DNA from: Palaemon carinicauda
Taxonomy: Eukaryota; Arthropoda; Malacostraca; Decapoda; Palaemonidae
Length of the DNA stretch: 64,000 bases
Assembly (NCBI RefSeq): GCF_036898095.1
Contig: NC_090729.1
Span: 62,771,282-62,835,281 of the forward strand
Direction: 5' to 3'
The translations under genes were made by a program, and so were the position numbers. Under the pieces are notes generated by a model that did not search any database, had not been told where the DNA came from, and worked only from the letters and a program-made list of their open reading frames with translations. This document shows positions 46,441-55,453 of the stretch, in pieces (the first letter of the stretch is position 1; each line of letters starts with the position of its first letter).

Positions 46441-47236
46441 TTACTGGGATGAACAGTTAATTGAGTGGGACTATCAGTTAAAGGGAAAAGGTGTCAACAC
46501 TTCTAGTGTGATACCCTGTAAGTGAGTGTTACTATGGTGACACTAAGTCTGTTCAAAATCTCAGGGGTGGAATTATACAGATAACACTTGTGCCGTGTGT
46601 AGGCCTACGTAGTACACAGTGTTGATAGGATAAAACATTTACAGATATTATAAAGGAAAAATTTATTAAAAAAAATTTTCAGTCTTAGAGTGGCACTCAT
46701 CATTTCTTCCCTTTTAAAGGGGGAAATTAATTTCTGGATACGTTGCAGGTATAATTCCTTTATCATGTTACATTCGTTTCACTTGTTATTTCATTTAGTC
46801 ATTTATTAGAAATAAATGTCTATTAGAATGTAATTGCGTCCTAATTCGCTCGGCAATTTGCATATTTAAAATGCCAGAGTTCTTTTGACTTACGCATGTA
46901 AGTAAACTGCATATCATTGTATGCTTACAAACAATGGATTTAATGGACACTGATATTGTTCCGACAATATATACAAACCGTGAGGCCGTTTGTATTCCCA
47001 GTGAATACTTATGTTTGTTCATACAATATATGCTAACCTTGAGGCCCCTTTTCTTCCGTCCAGAATGACTCTTCCCTGTAAGGAGCAGCAAGCACTAACA
47101 TTGTTTATGATTAGTGATAATGAAGGATAACGGTAACGTGATTTGTCTCAAATGGTCCAGATGACCATAGAAATATTGTCCCAAGGTTGAGGCACTGATG
47201 AAAATCCACAGATACATTAATGCTCTGGTATGCTTC
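46441..47236 (+). other. DIRS copy C, 3' non-coding region
   Basis: AT-rich sequence after the recombinase; no gene supported. Confidence 0.45.
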
Positions 47237-47329
47237 TATCAGGACGACATGGCTTGAGCCCAGAAAATGGATTTTGAGCTAAGCGAAAAATCTATTTTTG
47301 GGAGAGATAGCCATGTCGTCCTGATGGAC
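47237..47329 (+). repeat. DIRS copy C, internal complementary region
   Basis: CATGGCTTGAGCCCAGAAAA followed by TGGATTTTGAGCTAAGCG...GATAGCCATGTCGTCC, the same circle-junction layout as in copies A and B. Confidence 0.78.
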
Positions 47330-47384
47330 CCACCCTCCTTTTCTATAGAAAAGATCTTTGTCGAAACCCTCCCAAAACTACTGT

Positions 47385-47764
47385 ATCTGTAGCACCATTC
47401 TCAATGCTACAAGGAATGTCCGTCATCTTGGATGTGGCGCTGTCGTGATACTCAATAGTAGTATGGGAAGTGGAGTAACCTTGATACGGTTCCCCTTCTA
47501 ATTTTGCCACTTTCCCCCTCGAAGCGTAAACGCTATTCGGGGCGAGATTGCAATGTGGCGTGTCAAGCATACGTCCCCTGATACTATGCGATATCCTTGA
47601 GAGAAATTTTAAGGATATTCCCGCCAGGAGTTAGAATTCTGGAGACTTAAAGGTAAATTCTCAGGGAATATCACTGTAGTCAAATATCCCTTAGGAAGCT
47701 ATTCTTAGGACGACATGGCTATATCTCCCAAAAATAGATTTTTCTCTTTGCTCAAAATCTGTGT
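47385..47764 (-). repeat. DIRS copy C, right inverted terminal repeat
   Basis: The outer end reads GACGACATGGCTATATCTCC...GCTCAAAATCTGTGTTT. Its reverse complement matches the left end of copy D at about 62470-62700. Confidence 0.7.
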
Positions 47765-48002
47765 TTTTGCATTTTTTTTTTTGTGTGTTTGAAATTACTT
47801 AGCATTTTTATGTTTAAATATTTTTTAGCATTTTTATGTGATTAGAAATTTATATTTTTTATGTGTTTAAGAATTTCTTAGCATTTTTATGATTAAAATA
47901 GCATTGAAAGGACATAAACACGTTTCATTACGAGTTTGTTTCCGATACGTTGGGTTAATTTGAGTGATTAATGATAACTGCTGTTAGACCACAGAGTTAT
48001 AG
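47765..48002. other. AT-rich spacer
   Basis: AT-rich with repeated TTAGCATTTTTATG units (three copies at about 47799-47890); no gene. Confidence 0.45.
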
Positions 48003-48143
48003 ATTTGCACCGACTCGCACGGTTGCCTTTTTCACTCGGAAAAGTTTCCTGATCATTGATTTGTTGGACAAGATAATTCTAACCAATTAGATATCAAGAA
48101 ACATTTCCGAGCTAAAGGGGCACCGCTGCGAGTCGGTGCAAAT
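48003..48143. repeat. Hairpin MITE-like element
   Basis: ATTTGCACCGACTCGC at 48003-48018 and its inverted partner GCGAGTCGGTGCAAAT at 48128-48143 begin arms of about 50 bp. The arms continue through CTCGGAAAAGTTTCCTGAT / ATCAAGAAACATTTCCGAG with few mismatches. The loop is about 40 bp. No coding content; target duplication not clear. Confidence 0.7.
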
Positions 48144-48167
48144 GCTCCTCATTATAAAATGTTGAGT

Positions 48168-48225
48168 ATAGTGGCTTGCACATGTAGTCGCCTTGTAATC
48201 AGGAGTTCAGTGGTTGAGTCCACAC
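48168..48225 (+). other. tRNA-like unit (pseudo-tRNA or SINE head)
   Basis: CGCCTTGTAATCAGGAG resembles an anticodon arm and GTGGTTGAGTCCAC a TpsiC arm with a slightly degenerate B box. The D arm is poor and no clean acceptor stem forms, so I do not call a functional tRNA. Confidence 0.35.
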
Positions 48226-48560
48226 GTACAGTAATGCATAATTTTTTTTATATTTTCCCTATTTTTGATGTTTAATTCCAATTACCTTCGGTCGCGACAT
48301 AAGTCTAGAATGAAGGAGATACGGAGCAAAGATGGGGTTGAATGCAGTCCGGTGGGACAAAGTAAGCTAAGGATACGGTATTCTAAGGGCGAGTCGCAAT
48401 AGGGGGTAGATCTTTCGATAGGTAAGGATACTGCTCTTGGGTTAGGTTAGGTGGGAACCTAAGGTTAGGTGGTGTCCTTGTGTCTGCTTCCCTTGTAAAA
48501 TTTGGGTTTTCAGTCTGTCCCGATGAACTACATAAGTTCCAAATATGATTTTAAGTGAGT

Positions 48561-48928
48561 AATATCACAAGTGGTGAACTATAAGAGAGGTGTAGAGGCC
48601 GACACCTTTGATATAGGCTAAGTGGCGTGAGAATATCAAAAGTGGTGAAGTATTAGAGAGGTTTAAAGGCAGACACCTTTGTTATAAGCGGCCTGAGAAT
48701 ATCACAAGTGGTGAACTATAAGAGAGGTGTATAAGCGGACACCTTTGATATAAGCGGCCTGAGAATATCACAAGTTGTGAACTATAAGAGAGGTGTAGAG
48801 GCAGACACCTTTAATATAAGTAGCCTAAGAATATCACAAGTGGAGAACTATAAAAGAAGTTTAAAGGCAGACACTATTGATATAAGTAGCCTAAGCATAA
48901 CACAAGTCATGAACTATAAGAGAGATTA
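48561..48928. repeat. 66-bp minisatellite, about 5.6 copies
   Basis: AATATCACAAGTGGTGAAC starts units at about 48561, 48632, 48698, 48764, 48830 and 48896 (spacing 71, then 66 four times). Units contain CAGACACCTTTGATATAAG and GAGAGGTGTA blocks. Confidence 0.88.
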
Positions 48929-48975
48929 TTAATGCTTCCAGTCCACCACGTGGAATATACCTAAAACATTAGTAA

Positions 48976-49334
48976 TTTTTTGGGCTCAAGCCATGGCGTC
49001 CTGATGGAAGGTTCCTGTTTGGTAGCTTCCTTGGGTATAAGACTACTAAGATATTCCCAGAGAATTTAACCACAGGTTATCACAGAATTCTAACTTCTGG
49101 AGCGAGTATCTCAAAGGTTTCCCTTTAAGACATCGTAATACAACAGGGGACACGCATGTCTGGTCGTGCCACATAGCTATCTCCACCCCGAACAGAGTTA
49201 ACGCTTCGGTGTGTAAGGGCTGAGAATAGCTGGGAGCCGTTCCACAGCTAATCTCACTCGTGGCTACTACTGATACTCGAGACGTAAACAAACGGACGCC
49301 ATTGCTCTAATGACGTCACGCGCGTCTTTATCCT
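48976..49334 (+). repeat. DIRS copy B, left inverted terminal repeat
   Basis: It begins TTTTTTGGGCTCAAGCC. Inward from CCATGGCGTCCTGATGG it is the reverse complement of 57344-57690, apparently without mismatch over most of its length. Confidence 0.9.
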
Positions 49335-51624
49335 TTGTTTAGTAGCTGCCCTACTGAGACGGATTTTCCCTTGTGTGAACTTTATCGCTTTGCATCTTCG
49401 CTATGTCGTTACCTTCAGCCTCGCCTTCTTCTGGAAAGTTGAGTACAAGGTTCCAGTATTGTTTAATTAAGCTCTGGCCGTAAAGTAAATATTATTTCGC
49501 GAAATAATTGATGTTTTGTGGCAGAGCTGTGCCTCTACCGGACCCGCCATTTTATGGCGTCGTTGTTGTTTTGCATGTCCTATTTAGTTAGCCACAACAA
49601 CGCTTCCGGCCTTATATACTAATCGAATACATTAGTTTATTTAGTCTTCATAGCTAGGAACTTTTATATCGTGTTTAGACGCTTTTTATCGGTCATCGAT
49701 TGACCTCATACCAGTCGGCTACTATAGCCCCCAGGCCAGGAGCCTATATACAAGTGTTCATGCATGATTTATCAGTGATCCTAGACTAAGTTATGAAGAT
49801 AGTGGCATTATTATTTTACAATACTTTTGACTAGTGATGCAAATGTTTTCGCCTTCAGGGACCATATAGGGGATAGGCTAGTCAGTGATGCTTTCTAGCC
49901 TAACCTAACCTTAGGACCCCTATATGCTTCCTTCATCCCCTGCCTTGCCACTCCCTCTAATTAGCCTTGATCCCTTTTCTGAGTAAAGGGATTTATTGTC
50001 TAATAGAGTATTATATCGCCTCTCAGTCCTCCCTAAAGGAATGAACCCCCTTTAGGATTGCGTCTGAGAGTGAGGTTAGGCTAGCCTACCTCTATGGCTA
50101 GGATAGTCTACGACTTTCCTGCGATAGCGATACGTCTTCTTCCTTGCCTAGTTCAGGACTTTTAGCCCTGATCTAGGCCGGGTTAGGAAGTTTTCTCTGT
50201 TCCATGCTGAAACTGTACTCTTGCACCGTTTTAGCCGATCAGCCTAATCTTAGGTTAGGGAGTGTCCTCCCTTCCCTTTGTGGCCGCTCTGGTACAGAAA
50301 CCCTTCCTGGGAAGACCCCTCTCTTCTCCCTCCCCACCTATCTCTTGTATAGCCTAGCCTATGCTTAGGTTAGTTTATACTCATCTGTCCCCTGTCCTAC
50401 AAATCCTCCTTAGGGTGGATGAGTAGGGCTACCCGAGCTTCCCTGTGCTGTCCGCTCTGGTACATATACCTTCATAGTGTCCTATAAGGTTAGTTACTAG
50501 TGTAGCTCTGCATAGGGGAGTCTCCCCCCCCCCTCTTGGGTGTTCCCTAGTCCTCCCTTGGGCTACCTGCTCCCGGTCCCTAGTGACCCCTGCTTATGGA
50601 TGATAGAGCCTGTCTCTATCATGGGTACACCCCCTCAGGGAGGGGGAGGGATGTCTGGAACCCTGAAGGTACTTCCTGCATCCTTCCCCCCCTCCCCCTG
50701 TCTCTCTATCTATCCGGGTGCCGGTCTCTTGCCGCCTCTTCTGCCGGCAATACCTGCCTCCCTCTTGGTGACTTCCCTACCCTTGCCGCCAGCCCCCCGT
50801 GTACCGAGGGACTGCCGGCTGCCGCCGGCTACTACCGGCAGCTCTCCTACTCCTATCTAATCGTCCGCTTGCCGGTCGATCTCCGGAGTGCCGGCATATA
50901 CTGCCGGCAACCCAATACTACCTGTACCATCCTTACCCCAGTCACCAATCCGGCATCCTCCGGCTGCCGGAGCCGCCGCTCCCTGCCGGCGTGCCGCCGT
51001 TGTGCCGGCGGCCGCCATCCTGGTATCTAACTGACTTTGAAAATTGTCTGTTCTAGTGCCAGAATCTATGCTGGAGCGAGCTCCGGCGTGCCGGCGGCTT
51101 GCCGGATGCCCCGGAGGCGTCAAGAATACTTGCACCCCCTCTCTGTAGCTATCATAAGACTAAGATAGCCCTACCTTGCAAATAGATAAGCTGCTTTGCT
51201 TCTAAGATCAGTACCTAGTACTGCTCTATTCGTGATCATGCTGTCTCTTTGCATTCTTCTATTTCCAGCATGCTATGTGCATCTTAGCGCGGCTGGTTGC
51301 CAGAAGCAGTTTCCCTTAATGAGGCCTTCTGGCTCTTATCTGGGAACCGAATGAATTCGATCCCAACCTTGTCCTTGGCTTTCCATGGAGTTCCAATATA
51401 ATGGGAATCCTAGGAAACTATATCCAATGATCTCGGTCATTTGGATTATCCCAGGACCAAGCCTATAGTAACCAGCCGGGCGAGATGCATGGAGCGTGTT
51501 CTCCTTTACTGTTTCATTCTCTATGCATCACACCTTCTTTAAGTTAAAATTAATGATTAATATTAACTTAATTTAAGAGCCATTCCTATGACTCCCCCAT
51601 ACTCATTTTCTCCTTCTTCCACAG
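49335..51624 (+). other. DIRS copy B, long leader before gag
   Basis: Aligned by eye with the leader of copy A. A short ATG frame at about 49402 (MSLPSASPSSGK) is conserved in A and D. A GCCGGC-rich palindromic patch lies at about 50710-51105. The leader ends in TTCTTCCACAG, a splice-acceptor-like sequence just before the gag similarity, which raises the possibility that part of the leader is an intron. Phase does not allow a simple in-frame join with the conserved ATG frame. Confidence 0.45.
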
Positions 51625-51633
51625 GAGGAGCAG

Positions 51634-53574
51634 ATGAAGTGCGATTTCGCATACTGTGCTGTGAAACGCTCGCAGTTTTACGGACATACGGCGTGCAGGA
51701 CTCACGCCCCTTGCTCAGACAAGAAAGGGGATTGGAAGTTCTGGAATCCACTGGAATGTACGGTCTGCCAGGCCTACCTAGTTGAGGCCTTCCATAACCC
51801 TCCCTCAGCGGAGGTCAGAGACATTGCTCGTGAAAAACTGCGCAAGTGGGTGCGTGGTTTTCAGAGAAATGCTACTGGACCGTACCTGGCCACCGAAGAA
51901 CTGAGGTCCCTGTTGTTCCCTAAGGCCTCCCCTGACTCAGTGGTTCCAAAGGAAGCAATCCCCACTGTCCAAATTACGGTGGAACCTGATGTGGTCATGG
52001 CTCAGTCCATGCACGAGTGTCGTTTAGATTCCGAGGATGATGAACAGATCTCTGACGTCTCGGAAGACACGGAGAAGACGCTTATGGTTCAAGGAGACGA
52101 AGACAAGGTGGAATACACCGAGTCGGAGATTGGAGCTACTCCCTCGTCCATCCCTCCGCCTACTCCTACACCGACGGATGTGTCCATCCCGTCTACCTCC
52201 TCGACCCCGGATCCTTCCTCTTCTACCCAAGAACTGATCCGACTGATTAGAGCTGTCATGGACGACAGACTGAAGGAGAACCAGGAGTCCATCAGGTCTA
52301 TGATTGGATCCAGAGAACCGAAGAAGATCTCGGTCAAGGATCTCCCAGCTTGCTCTCATGCCAATCCGTGGAGGTATGCAGAGCATATGGTTATTGCGAC
52401 CGGCAGGATCTTTGTTAGTGACAAAATCGGCACGGTCCCGTTGGAAGATGTGGAATTCTTCCCAAGCTTCGAGGCCTACCCGGACTGTTACGTCCGGCTT
52501 CGTTCCGAACCTGCCTCGAAGGAGGAGACCGAACCTAAAGAAGAGATAGTGTTCGATCTCGCAAAGGCCCAGGCTATGCTAGCCTCCGCATTTAAGAGCA
52601 GGGGCTTTACCTGCTCTAAGCTTCCTGCCTTGAGCAAGAAGCATCCTACATATGTCGCACCTGACACTGCGATTCTTCCATTTTTGGAAAAGGCCTTGGC
52701 TGCATGCCTTAAAGCGGCGGAAGAAGGAAAACCCTGCCCTGCACTGGAGGAGTGCAGACCCTTCTCCATCGTGACACCCCCTGACACTAGACAATGGAAA
52801 GATGTCCAACATACTTTCGTCGTGGGTAGGCTCGATCCTGACGTCGCCGGACGTCAGTTTAATGAAGACCTCCCTAAGCTCAATGATCACCTCCTTCGCC
52901 GGGAACAAGACACGAAGGAGAGGCTTGCGGCATCTCTTTCTCATCAAGTCCAACTTGAAGTTATGGCCTGTGACACAGCAGTACCCGATCACTACATGGT
53001 ACTGGCCAAATCCCACTTACTCACGGTAATGAAGGACTTGTACCATTTCATAAAGGCTCGTAGAGCCTGTCGTGAATTCGTGTTTGTCGGTGCCACCGTG
53101 AAACACGAACCCCGGAGGCTGATTTCCTCCAACATCTGGGGAAAGCACCTGTTTCCTTCTGACCTTGTCAAGGAAATAACGGACAGAGCCGCCACGGAGA
53201 ATAGGAACCTTCTCCACAAGTGGGGCATGTCCAGAAAAAGGAAAACCTCTCAGGACGATGGACCTCAGCCTAAGAGGAAACCTCAGAAGCCGAAACCCCA
53301 GCAACGTCAACAAAGACGTCAGTTTCCGGGACCCGCTACCTCCCAAGTGGTTGCCCAACCACAACAGACCTTTCAATTGGTCCCCCAACCGGTGTTGTCA
53401 CAGTCACCGGTCTTCACCCCTGCCTTTGAGCAGCCATCCACTACCTTTCATGCCAGAGGTAGAGGCTCGTCCAGGGGTGCAAGCAGAGACGCCTCTCGTC
53501 GTCCCTCCAGAGGTAGAGGAGGAAAGGGAGCTAGCGGCCGAGGCAACAAGTCCTCGGGACACCAGAAGCAATGA
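51634..53574 (+). CDS. Gag-like protein of DIRS copy B
   Basis: A 646-residue frame begins at ATG 51634; similarity with copy A starts three codons earlier, right after CAG. An N-terminal cysteine/histidine cluster (C-x4-C, then GHTACRTHAPC and CTVC) at residues about 3-48 looks like a zinc-binding module. It is followed by KWVRGFQRNATGPYL, an acidic Ser/Thr/Pro-rich linker (about 130-215) and a conserved core (about 235-520). A basic Gln/Pro-rich segment leads to an Arg/Gly-rich tail (RGRGSSRG...SGRGNK) that could bind nucleic acid. It probably forms the particle or RNA-binding protein; no known Gag fold is recognised with certainty. Confidence 0.8.
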   Translation: MKCDFAYCAVKRSQFYGHTACRTHAPCSDKKGDWKFWNPLECTVCQAYLVEAFHNPPSAEVRDIAREKLRKWVRGFQRNATGPYLATEELRSLLFPKASPDSVVPKEAIPTVQITVEPDVVMAQSMHECRLDSEDDEQISDVSEDTEKTLMVQGDEDKVEYTESEIGATPSSIPPPTPTPTDVSIPSTSSTPDPSSSTQELIRLIRAVMDDRLKENQESIRSMIGSREPKKISVKDLPACSHANPWRYAEHMVIATGRIFVSDKIGTVPLEDVEFFPSFEAYPDCYVRLRSEPASKEETEPKEEIVFDLAKAQAMLASAFKSRGFTCSKLPALSKKHPTYVAPDTAILPFLEKALAACLKAAEEGKPCPALEECRPFSIVTPPDTRQWKDVQHTFVVGRLDPDVAGRQFNEDLPKLNDHLLRREQDTKERLAASLSHQVQLEVMACDTAVPDHYMVLAKSHLLTVMKDLYHFIKARRACREFVFVGATVKHEPRRLISSNIWGKHLFPSDLVKEITDRAATENRNLLHKWGMSRKRKTSQDDGPQPKRKPQKPKPQQRQQRRQFPGPATSQVVAQPQQTFQLVPQPVLSQSPVFTPAFEQPSTTFHARGRGSSRGASRDASRRPSRGRGGKGASGRGNKSSGHQKQ

Positions 53575-55453
53575 AGTGCTTCCGGTGGGAGGAAGACTCC
53601 GCCAATTCCAGGATCGTTGGACCTTCGATCCTTGGGCACACAGCATCATCAAGAACGGTCTAGGCTGGAGTTGGGTGCAACCACCCCCAATCTTCCAGCG
53701 GTTCTTCCAACAATCGACCCCCATTCTGGAAGAATATGTTCTAGACCTCTTGAACAAGAAGGTGATAAGGAAGGTAAAGTCCACCAGGTTCCAAGGGAGA
53801 CTGTTTTGCGTTCCCAAGAAGGACTCAGACAAGCTCAGAGTCATTCTGGACTTATCCCCCCTCAACAAGTTCATAGAGAACAACAAATTCAAGATGCTGA
53901 CGCTTCAACAAATAAGGACCCTTCTGCCTCAAGGTTCCTACACGGTCTCTATAGACCTGGCGGATGCCTATTGGCACATTCCAATGAACCATCACGCTTC
54001 CTCCTACCTAGGATTTCGACTCCAAAGGAAAAGCTACGCCTTCCGGGCCATGCCATTCGGCCTCAATGTGGCCCCTCGGATCTTCACAAAGCTGGCGGAT
54101 GCCATAGTACAACAGCTCCGCCTAAGAAACGTCCAGGTGATGGCCTACCTCGACGACTGGCTAGTCTGGGCTCCATCGCCCGAAGAGTGTACAAAGTCTT
54201 GCGACGAAGTTACCCAGTACCTAGAACACCTGGGATTCAAGATCAACGAGAAGAAATCTCGCCTCTCTCCGGCTCAGAAGTTTCAGTGGCTGGGAATCCA
54301 CTGGAATCTTCAGTCACACCGCCTTTCCATCCCCCAGAAGAAAAGGAAGGAAATAGCAGGGTCTGTCAAGCGACTACTGAAATCCAAACGCATTTCAAGA
54401 CGACAGCAGGAACGAGTTCTAGGCTCTCTACAATTCGCCTCAGTGACAAACCCAGTGCTTCGTGCACAGCTAAAGGATGCCGCGGGAGTCTGGAGACGAT
54501 CGGCATCCATCGCTCGAAGAGACCTCAAGAGACGGCTTCCAAACAGACTTCGACGCCTCCTAAAGCCGTGGTCGGAAGCAATGGCCCTGAAAAGGTCCAT
54601 TCCTCTCCAACACCCTCCTCCATCACTCAACATCCACACGGATGCCTCACTGGAGGGCTGGGGAGGTCACTCCCACCTGAAACAAGCTCAAGGGACCTGG
54701 TCTCCACTATTCAAGACGTTCCACATAAACATCTTGGAGGCCATGGCGGTCCTTCTTACTCTGAAGAAGCTATCCCCGCCGCCCTCGATCCACATCCGTC
54801 TAACCCTAGACAACTCGGTGGTAGTTCGTTGTCTCAATCGCCAGGGCTCAAGATCGCCCCAGATAAATCAGGTGCTTCTCCCAATCTTCCGTCTGGCGGA
54901 GAAGAAGAAGTGGCACCTGTCTGCAGTTCACCTACAAGGATTCCGCAACGTGACAGCGGATGCTCTATCTCGGACAAACCCGATAGAGTCGGAATGGTCT
55001 CTAGACGCAAGATCATTCTCCTTCATCTCTCATCAAGTCCCAGAACTTCAGATAGATCTCTTTGCAACGAGCGACAACAATCAACTTCCTCTGTACGTAG
55101 CCCCGTACGAGGACCCCAAAGCAGAAGCGGTGGACGCCATGTCACTGGACTGGAACAGATGGTCGAAGATATACCTGTTCCCTCCCACCAACCTTCTGTT
55201 GAAAGTCCTCTCCAAACTGAGAACCTTCAAAGGGACAGCGGCCCTAGTGGCTCCCAAGTGGCCCCGGAGCAACTGGTACCCCCTGGTCCTGGAGCTGCAG
55301 CCCAAGCTGATCCCTCTCCCGGGCCCAGTTCTCTCTCAACAAGTACAGAAGTCGACTGTCTTCGCTTCATCATCGAAAATCAAGGACCTTCATCTCATGA
55401 TTTTCTCTCCCTTGCCGCAAAGAAGAGGTTTGGGATCTCGAAGAAAAGTCTAG
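53258..55453 (+). CDS. Reverse transcriptase-RNase H-methyltransferase-like protein of DIRS copy B
   Basis: A 731-residue frame overlaps the end of gag by 317 bp and, in another frame, the beginning of the recombinase. The RT core runs from about residue 175 to 400, with LRVILDLSPLNKF, TVSIDLADAYWHIP, FRAMPFGLNVAP and the catalytic YLDDWLVWAP (YLDD at about 54147-54158). RNase H follows with NIHTDASLEGWGG (about 54631), INILEAMAVLL and RLTLDNSVVV, then NVTADALSR. The last part contains DLFATSDNNQLPLYVAPYEDP and APKWPRSNWYP. That matches the adenine-methyltransferase-like (MT) region described for DIRS1 elements, whose activity is unproven. Confidence 0.88.
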   Translation: MDLSLRGNLRSRNPSNVNKDVSFRDPLPPKWLPNHNRPFNWSPNRCCHSHRSSPLPLSSHPLPFMPEVEARPGVQAETPLVVPPEVEEERELAAEATSPRDTRSNEVLPVGGRLRQFQDRWTFDPWAHSIIKNGLGWSWVQPPPIFQRFFQQSTPILEEYVLDLLNKKVIRKVKSTRFQGRLFCVPKKDSDKLRVILDLSPLNKFIENNKFKMLTLQQIRTLLPQGSYTVSIDLADAYWHIPMNHHASSYLGFRLQRKSYAFRAMPFGLNVAPRIFTKLADAIVQQLRLRNVQVMAYLDDWLVWAPSPEECTKSCDEVTQYLEHLGFKINEKKSRLSPAQKFQWLGIHWNLQSHRLSIPQKKRKEIAGSVKRLLKSKRISRRQQERVLGSLQFASVTNPVLRAQLKDAAGVWRRSASIARRDLKRRLPNRLRRLLKPWSEAMALKRSIPLQHPPPSLNIHTDASLEGWGGHSHLKQAQGTWSPLFKTFHINILEAMAVLLTLKKLSPPPSIHIRLTLDNSVVVRCLNRQGSRSPQINQVLLPIFRLAEKKKWHLSAVHLQGFRNVTADALSRTNPIESEWSLDARSFSFISHQVPELQIDLFATSDNNQLPLYVAPYEDPKAEAVDAMSLDWNRWSKIYLFPPTNLLLKVLSKLRTFKGTAALVAPKWPRSNWYPLVLELQPKLIPLPGPVLSQQVQKSTVFASSSKIKDLHLMIFSPLPQRRGLGSRRKV

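Larger units (their letters stand above)
41018..47764 (+). mobile_element. DIRS1-like retrotransposon, copy C (old, left end missing)
   Basis: Gag, RT-RNaseH-MT and tyrosine recombinase segments similar to copies A and B occur in the same order, followed by an internal complementary region (47237-47329) and a right inverted repeat ending at about 47764. No left inverted repeat is found. A hAT-type element is inserted in gag. The right inverted repeat shares more with the left end of copy D (ACGTATGCTTGACACGCCAC, in inverted orientation) than with A or B, so C and D form a second subfamily. Confidence 0.8.

Noticed and set aside
48168..48225. Functional tRNA gene
   Set aside because: Only the anticodon and T arms are plausible. 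The D arm and acceptor stem do not pair well, so it is kept as a tRNA-like unit only.
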